Assembly: GCF_009617585.1 (NCBI RefSeq) | Contig: NZ_WIXI01000049.1 | Span: 292,531-356,530, forward strand | Length of the DNA: 64,000 bases | Reading direction: 5' to 3' | Source: Endobacterium cereale | Lineage (GTDB): Bacteria > Pseudomonadota > Alphaproteobacteria > Rhizobiales > Rhizobiaceae | Shown here: piece by piece, positions 25,734 through 33,569 of the stretch | Numbering within the stretch: the first letter of the stretch is position 1 | Layout of the letters: each line of letters begins with the position of its first letter | Position numbers and translations under genes: made by a program | The notes under the pieces: model-generated | Seen by the model: the letters and a program-made list of their open reading frames with translations, nothing else | Database searches by the model: none | What the model was told of the DNA's origin: nothing

Positions 25734-27485
25734 ATGTCCAACAGCAACCTGCCCAAAACCAAGAAACCCGAAGACCTGCGCAGCGCCCGCTGGTTCGCGC
25801 CCGACGACCTTCGTTCCTTCGGCCACCGCTCGCGCATGATGCAACTCGGATATTCGGAAGAAGAGTTTCGCGACAAGCCTGTCATCGGCGTGCTCGACAC
25901 ATGGTCCGAACTCAACACCTGCCACTCGCATTTCAAGGAACGCGTACAGGACGTCAAACGCGGCATCTTCCAAGCCGGCGGTTTTGCCGTGCAGATGCCG
26001 TCGCTGTCGCTGGATGAAAGCACGTTAAAGCCCACCTCCATGCTTTACCGCAACATGCTGGCCATGGAGACAGAAGAGATGATCCGCGCCCATCCGCTCG
26101 ATGGCGTGGTGCTGATGGGCGGTTGCGACAAGACCACGCCCGGCCTGGTGATGGGTGCGATCTCGGCCGGCGTGCCGATGATCTATCTGCCGGCCGGCCC
26201 GATGCTGCGCGGCAATTATGCCGGCAAGATTCTGGGCTCCGGCTCAGACGGCTGGAAATATTGGGATGAACGCCGCGCCGGCAATATCACCGACGAGGAA
26301 TGGCTGGGCGTCCAAGGCGGCATTGCCCGCTCGGCCGGCACCTGCATGACCATGGGCACCGCCTCGACCATGACGGCGATCGCAGATGCCATGGGCCTGA
26401 CGCTGCCCGGCGCCTCCTCCATTCCGGCCGTCGACAGCAACCACCAGCGCATGGGATCGGATTGCGGCCGCCGCATCGTCGACATGGTCTGGGAGGATCT
26501 GACGCCAGACAGAGTCGTCACCGACGCCGCCTGCCGCAATGCCGCGATCGTCGCCATGGCCACCGGCTGTTCCACCAATGCCGTCGTGCATCTGATCGCC
26601 ATGGCCCGCCGCGCCGGCGTTGACCTGACGCTTGATGATCTTGATGCGCTTGGCCGCGTCACGCCTCTGATCGCCAATGTCCGTCCTTCGGGAAAAGACT
26701 ATCTGATGGAGGACTTTTTCTACGCCGGCGGCCTGCGCGCACTGATGAAACAGATGGAGGACCGACTCGACCTTTCGGTCATGACCGTCACCGGCCGCAC
26801 GATGGGCGAAAATCTCGAAGGCGCAAAAGTCTATAACGACGACGTCATCCGCCCGCTCTCCAACCCGGTCTATCACGAGGGTTCGCTCGCCGTGGTGCGC
26901 GGCAATCTCTGCCCGAATGGTGGCGTCATCAAGCCTGCGGCCTGCGATCCAAAGTACCATGTGCACGAAGGTCCGGCCATGGTGTTCGACAGCTACCCCG
27001 AGATGAAGAAGGCGATCGACGATGAAAACCTCGATGTCACGCCCGATCATGTTCTGGTTCTGCGCAATGCCGGCCCGCTCGGCGGCCCCGGTTTTCCCGA
27101 ATGGGGCATGTTGCCGATCCCGAAAGCGCTGATCAAAAAAGGCCACCGCGACATGCTGCGCATTTCCGATGCCCGCATGTCCGGCACGTCCTACGGCGCC
27201 TGCGTACTGCATGTCTCGCCGGAAAGTTTTATCGGCGGCCCGCTGGCGCTTCTGAAAAACGGCGACATCATCCGCCTCGATCTGCCCAATCGATCATTGG
27301 ACATGCTGGTGAGCGACGAGGAACTGGCCCGCCGCAAGGCCGAATGGAAGGCACCGGAGCCGCGCTTCCAGCGTGGATATGGCTGGATGTTTTCCAAACA
27401 CGTCACCCAGGCCGATCAGGGCTGCGATTTCGATTTTCTGGAAACCGGGTTCGGCAAGTCGGCCGGCGAACCGGACATCTATTGA
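25734..27485 (+). CDS. IlvD/Edd-family sugar-acid dehydratase (L-arabinonate dehydratase-like)
   Basis: This is a 583-residue Fe-S dehydratase that removes water from an aldonic or related acid to give a 2-keto-3-deoxy acid. Cluster cysteines are C63 (LNTCHSHF), C131 (GGCDKTTPG) and C204 (SAGTCMTMGTAST). This spacing is that of the sugar-acid branch, for example the rhizobial L-arabinonate dehydratase, with a [2Fe-2S] cluster, rather than strict IlvD. The DARMSG motif near the C-terminus is conserved. Its place after an organic-acid-type importer suggests that the imported compound is its substrate. Confidence 0.9.
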   Translation: MSNSNLPKTKKPEDLRSARWFAPDDLRSFGHRSRMMQLGYSEEEFRDKPVIGVLDTWSELNTCHSHFKERVQDVKRGIFQAGGFAVQMPSLSLDESTLKPTSMLYRNMLAMETEEMIRAHPLDGVVLMGGCDKTTPGLVMGAISAGVPMIYLPAGPMLRGNYAGKILGSGSDGWKYWDERRAGNITDEEWLGVQGGIARSAGTCMTMGTASTMTAIADAMGLTLPGASSIPAVDSNHQRMGSDCGRRIVDMVWEDLTPDRVVTDAACRNAAIVAMATGCSTNAVVHLIAMARRAGVDLTLDDLDALGRVTPLIANVRPSGKDYLMEDFFYAGGLRALMKQMEDRLDLSVMTVTGRTMGENLEGAKVYNDDVIRPLSNPVYHEGSLAVVRGNLCPNGGVIKPAACDPKYHVHEGPAMVFDSYPEMKKAIDDENLDVTPDHVLVLRNAGPLGGPGFPEWGMLPIPKALIKKGHRDMLRISDARMSGTSYGACVLHVSPESFIGGPLALLKNGDIIRLDLPNRSLDMLVSDEELARRKAEWKAPEPRFQRGYGWMFSKHVTQADQGCDFDFLETGFGKSAGEPDIY

Positions 27486-27499
27486 GAGAGGACAAGACG

Positions 27500-28225
27500 A
27501 TGAGCGACTACGTTCTGAGCGAAACAACCCGCGCAAAATTCAAGAAAATTTCCACTGCTTCTCTGGCAACCGCAATGTTCAAGCGCGGTTTGCGAAACCA
27601 GTTCATTCAGGGCGTCGTGCCGGTCGCGCCCAAGACGGAAACAATGGTGGGCCAAGCCTTCACGCTGCGCTACATCGTGGCGCGCGAGGATCGCAATCCG
27701 ATCACCGTGTTCCGCAATGCCGATCATCCGCAGCGCGTTGCCATCGAAACCTGCCCGGCCGGCCATGTGCTTGTCATGGATAGCCGCAAGGACGCCCGTG
27801 CCGCCACGGCCGGCTCGATCCTGATTACGCGGCTGGCGCTTCGCGGTGCGGCCGGCGTCGTCACCGATGGCGGTTTTCGTGATGCGGCGGGTATCGGCGC
27901 GCTCGACATGCCGTCCTATCACGCCCGTCCATCGGCTCCGACCAACCTCACCCTGCACGAGGCGATCGATATCAACGTGCCGATCTCCTGCGGCGATGTC
28001 GCGGTGTTTCCGGGCGATGTTCTGGTCGGCGACAATGACGGCGTGATGGTCATTCCTGGCCACCTGGCCGAGGAACTGGCAGATGAATGCACGGCCATGG
28101 AAAGCTACGAGGATTTTGTGCTCGAACAGGTGAAAGCCGGAACGCCGATCATCGGGCTTTACCCGCAGACCAAGGATGAATTCCGCGACAAATACGAGGC
28201 ATGGCGCAAGGCGAACGGTCGCTGA
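27500..28225 (+). CDS. RraA-family protein (HMG/CHA aldolase-like)
   Basis: This 241-residue protein has the RraA/dimethylmenaquinone methyltransferase-like fold. The motif GVVTDGGFRDAAGIGALDMP contains the Arg and Asp that bind substrate and Mg2+ in 4-hydroxy-4-methyl-2-oxoglutarate aldolases and related oxaloacetate decarboxylases. ATG 27500 follows the dehydratase stop by 14 nt with GAGAGGA upstream. It probably cleaves or decarboxylates a keto-acid product of the pathway. A strong terminator follows. Confidence 0.87.
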   Translation: MSDYVLSETTRAKFKKISTASLATAMFKRGLRNQFIQGVVPVAPKTETMVGQAFTLRYIVAREDRNPITVFRNADHPQRVAIETCPAGHVLVMDSRKDARAATAGSILITRLALRGAAGVVTDGGFRDAAGIGALDMPSYHARPSAPTNLTLHEAIDINVPISCGDVAVFPGDVLVGDNDGVMVIPGHLAEELADECTAMESYEDFVLEQVKAGTPIIGLYPQTKDEFRDKYEAWRKANGR

Positions 28226-28258
28226 CACCCTGATCTTTTTTCCGCACGAGCAGAAGAA

Positions 28259-28290
28259 GCGCATGACCCAACCCGGTCATGCGCTTTTTT
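28259..28290 (+). terminator. Rho-independent terminator of the dehydratase operon
   Basis: A 10-bp perfect stem GCGCATGACC (28259-28268)/GGTCATGCGC (28275-28284) with a 6-nt loop is followed by six T (28285-28290). It lies 34 nt after the RraA-family gene. Confidence 0.93.
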
Positions 28291-28387
28291 CGTTTCCGGC
28301 CCGGGCGCTCCACCATAACTCTCGAAAAAGCTGCAATTCCAAGGCACTCACACGCCCGTCGAAATTTGCGCATATGCAAAGCATAAT

Positions 28388-28443
28388 TTGTCATACTAAT
28401 CGGCATGAAATATTGACATTCAAGCGTTTTTTAGTGGTATAAA
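28388..28443 (+). promoter_or_regulatory. Promoter and FadR-type operator upstream of the DUF1537 kinase
   Basis: TTGTCATACTA at 28388-28398 fits the TNGTNNNACNA consensus of FadR-subfamily GntR regulators. It is followed by a -35 TTGACA (28413-28418) and a -10-like TATAAA (28438-28443), with a long 19-nt spacer. The operon it would drive encodes the kinase and a FadR-type regulator, so autoregulation is likely. Confidence 0.55.
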
Positions 28444-28471
28444 GATTACAACATAAACGTGGTACGATTTC

Positions 28472-29500
28472 ATGCTCGCCATTCTCGCAGACGATCTGAC
28501 CGGCGCACTCGATAGTGCCGCCCCCTTTGCCGGGCGCGGCCTTCGCACCGAGGTGGCACTCGCCCGCGAAGCAATTGCCGGCATCGTCGAGGATCGACCG
28601 GACGTCATTTCCATCAACCTCAACACACGCGAAATCGGTGCGGATGAGGCACGCGAGACGACTGCAGCCGTGATGGCGCTGCTGCCGTCGGGCACACTTC
28701 TCTTCAAGAAGGTCGACTCCCGCCTCAAGGGCAATATCGTCGCCGAACTCGATGCCATTCCGTTTTCACGCGCCCTCGTCGCCCCCGCCATCCCGGAATT
28801 CGACCGCATCGTCGAAAATGGAGCCGTTTGCGGTTTCGGCATCGACACGCCGATCGTCATCGCGGCAAAGCTCGGCAGCCACGCCGCCCGCGCCCACACC
28901 CCGGACACCCGCTCGCCAGCCGACATGGATGCCGTGCTCGACGCCGCCCAGACGGACGGAACCGACCTCCTGATCGGCGCACGCGGCTTGGCCGAAGCGC
29001 TCGCCCGCCGCATGACCGCAGGACGCAACGCGCAGCCGGCGAAAATCTCGACGGGCCGCACCACTTTCGTGATCGGTTCGCGCGATCCGATCACACTTGC
29101 CCAGATCGACGCATTGCGCGCTGGCCATGATCTCGATTATCTGGCCGCACCGAATGGTGAACTCACCGAAACACCCGATACCGACGCCACATTGACGCTT
29201 GTGCAGGTCACACCGGGCACAAGCGAAATCAATCCGGTGCTCGCATCCGAGGCGCTGGCAGAAGGCCTCAAGGACAGTCTGTCCGGATACAACGGAACGC
29301 TGCTTCTGTCCGGCGGCGCCACAGCTGAGGCGGTGATGCGGGTGCTCGGCGTTTCCCGCTTCACCCTGCACGGCGAATGTCTTCCGGGCCTTGGCCTTGC
29401 CTCCAGCGAGGGGCGTTGCATCATTGCCAAATCGGGCGGCTTTGGTAAGCCGGACACATTGAAGACGATTGCGGACATGGTCCTGGGGAGGGCGATTTGA
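28472..29500 (+). CDS. Four-carbon acid sugar kinase family protein (DUF1537/OtnK-type)
   Basis: This is a 342-residue kinase of the DUF1537 family, which phosphorylates D-threonate, L-threonate, D-erythronate or similar acids with ATP. The N-terminal ILADDLTGALDSAAPFA, the KKVDSRLKGNI substrate motif and the C-terminal nucleotide motifs SGGATAEAVMRVLG and IIAKSGGFGKPDTL are all visible. It is shorter than many members (about 420 aa) but has both domains. A PdxA2-like 4-phosphate dehydrogenase, the usual next enzyme, lies 3 kb away on the other strand. Confidence 0.9.
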   Translation: MLAILADDLTGALDSAAPFAGRGLRTEVALAREAIAGIVEDRPDVISINLNTREIGADEARETTAAVMALLPSGTLLFKKVDSRLKGNIVAELDAIPFSRALVAPAIPEFDRIVENGAVCGFGIDTPIVIAAKLGSHAARAHTPDTRSPADMDAVLDAAQTDGTDLLIGARGLAEALARRMTAGRNAQPAKISTGRTTFVIGSRDPITLAQIDALRAGHDLDYLAAPNGELTETPDTDATLTLVQVTPGTSEINPVLASEALAEGLKDSLSGYNGTLLLSGGATAEAVMRVLGVSRFTLHGECLPGLGLASSEGRCIIAKSGGFGKPDTLKTIADMVLGRAI

Positions 29501-30207
29501 AGATGGGACTGGAAACGGGAACGCCTCGCAAGGGCTTGGCCGACATCGTGTTCGAACGCATGTTGCGCGCCATCAAATCCGGCGCCTACAAGCCGGACGA
29601 ACGCCTGCCGACAGAACATGATCTCGCCGCCGAATTCGAAGTGTCGCGCCCTGTCATTCGGGAGGCGCTGAAACGCCTGCGTGACCAGAGCCTGATCTAT
29701 TCCCGTCGCGGCGCCGGCAGCTTTGTGCGCTCGACGGGCCTTAGAAATCCGCTCGGTTTCGGCCAGCTGGAAAACGTCGCCGACCTTTTGAACTGTTACG
29801 AATTCCGCCTGACGCTGGAACCGGCAGCCGCCGCTGCCGCCGCCACTCGCCACGATGCCGACAGCCTGAAGGCGATCCGGCAGGCGCTGGAATTGCTGCG
29901 CGATGCCACCAACCGCCAGTCACACCGCGAAGACGCCGATTTCCAGTTTCATCTGGCCATCGCCCGCGCCGCCCAGAACAACTATTTTTCCACCGCCATG
30001 GAAGCGCTGAAAGATCACATCGCAGTCGGCATGAAGTTTCACGGTGCCTCGATCAAACGCGAAGCATCAGGCCTCACGCGGGTGTTCGGCGAGCATGAAG
30101 CGATCGCGTCGGCCATCGCCAACCGTGACGAAGACGAAGCGCGAAAGCTGATGCTGGAGCATTTGAAAGGCTCGCGCGAACGGCTGTTCCAGTCGTCGCA
30201 CCAGTAG
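29497..30207 (+). CDS. GntR-family regulator, FadR subfamily
   Basis: This is a 236-residue regulator. The wHTH (about 15-75) reads LPTEHDLAAEFEVSRPVIREAL with the recognition helix and wing RRGAGSFV; the FCD domain has ADFQFHLAIARAAQN with metal-type His/Asp. TTG 29497 overlaps the kinase stop and has GGGGAGG 5 nt upstream; ATG 29503 is the alternative start. It probably controls the kinase and perhaps the PdxA2/ADH operon nearby. Confidence 0.9.
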   Translation: MKMGLETGTPRKGLADIVFERMLRAIKSGAYKPDERLPTEHDLAAEFEVSRPVIREALKRLRDQSLIYSRRGAGSFVRSTGLRNPLGFGQLENVADLLNCYEFRLTLEPAAAAAAATRHDADSLKAIRQALELLRDATNRQSHREDADFQFHLAIARAAQNNYFSTAMEALKDHIAVGMKFHGASIKREASGLTRVFGEHEAIASAIANRDEDEARKLMLEHLKGSRERLFQSSHQ

Positions 30208-30350
30208 CTCTCAGGCACCGCCCAGCCAGGCTGTTTTCGAAACATCGTTGCTCTCCGGCGGCAGAAACGGTATCTGGCGGCATGCAGCCCGTATCGATGA
30301 GAGCGATATGAGCGCTACGTGCATCCTTTACAAAAAATGGCAGAAGACCG

Positions 30351-30689
30351 ATGGCTCGCAAGATCAGAGAAGATTTCTCGTCGTCGCAGGAAGAGCAGGA
30401 GCCGACGCTTTGCCCCCTGTGCGAACGGATGATCCCGGTTGGCGATGAAGACGCCCATCACCTTGTTCCGAAAAGCAAGGGCGGCAAGCAGACCGTTCTG
30501 CTGCATAAGGTCTGCCATGACCAGATTCATGCCGTCTTCACCAATGCGCAGCTCGCCAAGACATTTTCGACGATCGAGGCCATCCTCGACAACCCCGACA
30601 TCCAGAAATTCGTTTCCTGGGTAAAAAGCAAGCCTGCCGGCTTCTCCGGCTCGGCAAAGGAATCGCAGCAGGGCCGAGGACGGCGATAA
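30351..30689 (+). CDS. HNH-type zinc-ribbon protein
   Basis: This small protein (112 aa) resembles restriction-like HNH proteins. Zinc ligand pairs are C21-x2-C24 and C55/H60, and the catalytic-type HHLVPKSKGG sits at 36-45, followed by VCHDQIHAVFTN. Many such short proteins are stand-alone HNH domains with unproven nuclease activity. No restriction, phage or toxin partner is adjacent. The first codon ATG 30351 lacks a strong Shine-Dalgarno. Confidence 0.82.
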   Translation: MARKIREDFSSSQEEQEPTLCPLCERMIPVGDEDAHHLVPKSKGGKQTVLLHKVCHDQIHAVFTNAQLAKTFSTIEAILDNPDIQKFVSWVKSKPAGFSGSAKESQQGRGRR

Positions 30690-30750
30690 GAGACGTCGTC
30701 CAGCCCCAAGCATGTGAAAACCGGGGCGAAGGCCTGTTCGGCCTAGATGC

Positions 30751-30780
30751 AAAAAAGGCGGCACGATCGCTCGCACCGCC
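30751..30780 (-). terminator. Terminator, duplicated copy 1
   Basis: On the minus strand GGCGGTGCGA/TCGTGCCGCC (30780-30771 with 30766-30757; two G-U pairs) with a GCGA loop is followed by six T (30756-30751). It is the same structure as at 31438-31466. Confidence 0.85.
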
Positions 30781-30802
30781 TCCTTCCTCCAAACCAGCAT
30801 CT

Positions 30803-30898
30803 TCAGAAGCTGGCCCGGCAAATCCCCAAAACATCCTCGACGCTCATATCCACCGGATTATTTTCCATCAGTCGGCGGATCGCATGCACGTCGGCGGC
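30803..30898 (-). pseudogene. Remnant of an iron-containing alcohol dehydrogenase 3' end
   Basis: Read on the minus strand this encodes about 31 residues ending VEDVLGICRASF before a TGA at 30803-30805. It aligns with the end of the intact dehydrogenase at 31490-32611 (VEDVLAIYRASF). The rest of the gene is missing. Just upstream a different frame ends KKSFA-stop at 30900-30902 and may be the tail of another lost gene. The remnant keeps its own terminator. Confidence 0.75.
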
Positions 30899-30976
30899 AT
30901 CACGCGAACGACTTCTTCAGCGTCGCATAAATAGCCACTCCCATGTCAGCTTCGGCCCTGCGTATACCCTCATGGG

Positions 30977-31372
30977 CTAAATGGACGCGTCAAAAGAAAC
31001 CTGCAGTCTATCGACCCGTAGCTTGATCTTCCTGCCATCAAGGTACTCGAGTCCTGACAAAATTTCGTCAGAAATCCGCAAGTCCCCGACATGCAGCACC
31101 TCACCCCGAAGCGTGCCGGTTACCGAATATCCCCATGCGTCATCGATGGAAACAATCTCCTCGGCAACATCATCTCCGACTTCGCTCATCTCCCAGTCAT
31201 CTCCAACCTCATCGAAGAAGAAGAAACCGAGGTCGGCGGGATAGCGCTTCCCGGCTTCAATCGGCTCATGGCACCAGACCATAAAACACGACAACACATG
31301 TCGGCCAATTTTCAGCGTAACATTCTCTTCGACGTCATTGTCGATCTCAATGACTTCTGCGTCTTGAGTCAT
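30977..31372 (-). CDS. Hypothetical acidic cytoplasmic protein
   Basis: This 131-residue protein from ATG 31372 (AGGGGC upstream) is rich in Asp and Glu with no signal peptide. It opens MTQDAEVIEIDNDVEENVTL and has a central WCHEPIEAGKRYPADLGFFFFD segment (abridged). No family is recognised. It lies between the two copies of the duplicated ADH terminator, so it was probably inserted or trapped between paralogous copies. Confidence 0.6.
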   Translation of the reverse strand: MTQDAEVIEIDNDVEENVTLKIGRHVLSCFMVWCHEPIEAGKRYPADLGFFFFDEVGDDWEMSEVGDDVAEEIVSIDDAWGYSVTGTLRGEVLHVGDLRISDEILSGLEYLDGRKIKLRVDRLQVSFDASI

Positions 31373-31433
31373 CCCGCATGCCCCTGCGATTATCGGTAGA
31401 CTGACCCTTCCCACAGCCTGCACACACTCGCAA

Positions 31434-31584
31434 ATGCAAAAAGGCGGCACGATCGCTCGCACCGCCTCCCTCCTCCAAAACCAGCATCCTCAGAAGCTGG
31501 CCCGGTAAATCGCGAGCACATCCTCGACGCTCATATCGGCTGGATTGTGATCCATCAGCCGGCGAATAGCATGCGCATCAGCGG
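31434..31584 (-). repeat. Copy 2 of the 150-bp direct repeat
   Basis: This is the intact partner of 30747-30898. It includes the terminator at 31438-31466 and the last codons of the complete iron alcohol dehydrogenase gene. Confidence 0.85.
31438..31466 (-). terminator. Terminator of the sialidase-like/pdxA2/ADH operon
   Basis: On the minus strand a 10-bp stem with two G-U pairs (31466-31457 with 31452-31443) and a GCGA loop is followed by five T (31442-31438). It lies 23 nt past the dehydrogenase stop. Confidence 0.87.
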
Positions 31585-32611
31585 CAAAGCGCGGCAAGTC
31601 CGCTTCTGTCGCACCGTGCTTGGCAAGCGACATCTCAATGCCGAGATCGGCACAGAAACGATGCGCCGCACCGCTCAAATCCGCCTGCGACAATCCCTTG
31701 CCGAGACCAAGTGCTTCCGCCACTTCCGCCGTCTTGTCAGGCACGACCGGCTGGTTGAAGGCCAGAACATGCGGGAACACGATGGCATTGGCGAGCCCGT
31801 GCGGCAGATGCAGGAGCGTGCCGAGCGGATAGGCGATGGCATGACCCGCCGCCGTATTGACCGGCCCGAGGCAGATGCCGCCGTAATAGGAGGCGAGCAT
31901 CATGCCCTCACGGGCTTCCCGGTCCGATCCATCCTTTACGGCGCGGGCCAAAAATTTGCCGACGAGATGAAAACCCATGCGGGCAAACCCGTCGATCATC
32001 GGATGCGCGCGTTTGCTGGTAAACGCCTCGACGCAATGCGCCATGGCATCCACGCCGGTCGCGGCAGTCACAGCCGATGGCACCGAATAGGTCAGTTCCG
32101 GGTCGAGCACAGCGAGATCGGCAATCAGATGCGGGCTTTCGACAGCGATCTTGGCTCCGGAAACCGGGTCGGTGATCAGCGAGCGGATACCGGCTTCCGA
32201 ACCGGTGCCGGCCGTCGTCGCCACCTGCGCCAGCCGCGTGTTTCTACCGGCAACCTTGTTGGGACCGGCAACATCGGCAAGCACCTGTTCGCCATCCCAG
32301 AGCGCTGCCACCAGCTTGGCGACGTCCATGACGGAACCACCGCCGAGACCGACGACGAGATCGGGCTTGGCCGCGCGGGCAGCAGCCAGCGCCGCATTGA
32401 GCGTGGCGATTTCCGGCTCGCCGGGAATGGCGTCAAACAGAGAAACCTTGCCCGGCAGTTTCAGGCGATCGACAAAACCGGCGGTGATCGGCGTTGCAAT
32501 CACCAGCGTCGAGGCAACGTCGCCGGCCCAGTTACCGACTTCACCGACAGTGCCGGCGCCGACAATCAGCCGCTTTGGCTGATGCAGGATGATGACGGGA
32601 GCGCTGCTCAT
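31490..32611 (-). CDS. Iron-containing alcohol dehydrogenase family protein
   Basis: This is a 373-residue NAD(P)-dependent dehydrogenase of the Fe-ADH/maleylacetate reductase type. The nucleotide motif GLGGGSVMDVAK is near residue 90; metal ligands lie in GVDAMAHCVEAFTSK and LPHGLANAIVFPH. Family members reduce or oxidise short alcohols, lactaldehyde, 4-hydroxybutyrate or maleylacetate; here a small aldehyde from sugar-acid breakdown is plausible. It overlaps the pdxA2 stop by 4 nt and is the last gene of its operon. Confidence 0.91.
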   Translation of the reverse strand: MSSAPVIILHQPKRLIVGAGTVGEVGNWAGDVASTLVIATPITAGFVDRLKLPGKVSLFDAIPGEPEIATLNAALAAARAAKPDLVVGLGGGSVMDVAKLVAALWDGEQVLADVAGPNKVAGRNTRLAQVATTAGTGSEAGIRSLITDPVSGAKIAVESPHLIADLAVLDPELTYSVPSAVTAATGVDAMAHCVEAFTSKRAHPMIDGFARMGFHLVGKFLARAVKDGSDREAREGMMLASYYGGICLGPVNTAAGHAIAYPLGTLLHLPHGLANAIVFPHVLAFNQPVVPDKTAEVAEALGLGKGLSQADLSGAAHRFCADLGIEMSLAKHGATEADLPRFAADAHAIRRLMDHNPADMSVEDVLAIYRASF

Positions 32612-33567
32612 GCCTTGCCCCCCTTACCGCCGGTCACCAGCTTGCGGGCATAGGCGATCGCCTCCAGCATATTGCCGTGGTTGGCGATGCCCTTGCCGGC
32701 AATGTCGAAGGCCGTACCATGGTCGACCGACGTGCGGTCGATCGGCAGATCGACGGAGACGTTGACGGCCGTATCGAAGGCAACGAGCTTGATCGGGATA
32801 TGGCCCTGATCGTGATACTGCGCGACAACCAGATCGAAGGCACCCGAATAGGCGCGGTGGAACACGGTGTCGGCCGAGATCGGGCCATAGGCATCAATGC
32901 CTTCGGCCCGCGCGGCGGCAACGGCCGGGGCGATCTGGTCATCGTCTTCGGTGCCGAAAAGGCCGTTTTCGCCGCAATGGGGGTTGATGCCCGCAATCGC
33001 GATACGCGGCGCGGCATAACCGGTGCGCTTCAGGTGGTCGTTGCCGGCCTTGATCGTTGCCAGAACCCGTTCGGTGGTGGCGCGGCGGATGGCCTCCTGC
33101 AGCGAAACGTGGGTGGAAACGTGGATGACCTTCAGCTTTTCCGAGGCCAGCAGCATATAGGCAGCCGCCGATTTCGTCAGGCTGCGGAGCATGCCGGTAT
33201 GGCCGTCGTAATGATGGCCGGCGAGGTTGAGCGCTTCCTTGTTGATCGGCGCGGTGACGACGCAACCGATCACGCCCGCTTCGGCATCGCGCACCGCCTT
33301 TTCGATAAAGCGGAAGGCCGCATCACCGGCAACCGGCGACAGCGTGCCCCATGGCAGCGGCGCACCTTCGATCGGCAGATCGACGACGTAGGGCGTCAGA
33401 TCGATGTCAACGTTGAGCGCTTTGCGGGCGGCTTCCAGCGTCGGCAGATTGCCGTAGATGCGGGTATTGGCGCGGTCTGCGTCGCCCATTTCGGCCAGCG
33501 CCCGAACCGTGATTTCCGGTCCGACGCCGCACGGGTCACCCATGGTGATGCCGATGATATTGCTCAT
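32608..33567 (-). CDS. pdxA2: PdxA family dehydrogenase (PdxA2-like, 4-phospho-threonate/erythronate)
   Basis: This is a 319-residue metal- and NAD-dependent decarboxylating dehydrogenase. It opens with the family motif ITMGDPCGVGPEI; the metal and substrate motifs GHTGML, INPHCGENGLFG and AQYHDQGHIP are all present. PdxA proper acts in vitamin B6 synthesis. The PdxA2 branch, usually paired with a DUF1537 kinase as here, oxidises 4-phospho-D-threonate or -erythronate to dihydroxyacetone phosphate and CO2. The pairing with the nearby kinase supports PdxA2; the exact substrate is inferred. Confidence 0.87.
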   Translation of the reverse strand: MSNIIGITMGDPCGVGPEITVRALAEMGDADRANTRIYGNLPTLEAARKALNVDIDLTPYVVDLPIEGAPLPWGTLSPVAGDAAFRFIEKAVRDAEAGVIGCVVTAPINKEALNLAGHHYDGHTGMLRSLTKSAAAYMLLASEKLKVIHVSTHVSLQEAIRRATTERVLATIKAGNDHLKRTGYAAPRIAIAGINPHCGENGLFGTEDDDQIAPAVAAARAEGIDAYGPISADTVFHRAYSGAFDLVVAQYHDQGHIPIKLVAFDTAVNVSVDLPIDRTSVDHGTAFDIAGKGIANHGNMLEAIAYARKLVTGGKGGKA

Positions 33568-33569
33568 GA

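Larger units (their letters stand above)
30747..30898 (-). repeat. Copy 1 of a 150-bp direct repeat derived from the ADH 3' end
   Basis: This stretch is closely similar to 31434-31584. Both copies hold a terminator hairpin followed (in minus-strand genomic order) by the last codons of an iron alcohol dehydrogenase gene. Differences are mostly at silent positions, pointing to an old paralogous duplication rather than a recent copy. Confidence 0.85.

Noticed and set aside
30351..30689. HNH protein as part of a defence system
   Set aside because: No methyltransferase, toxin partner, phage gene or helicase nearby; treated as a stand-alone domain.
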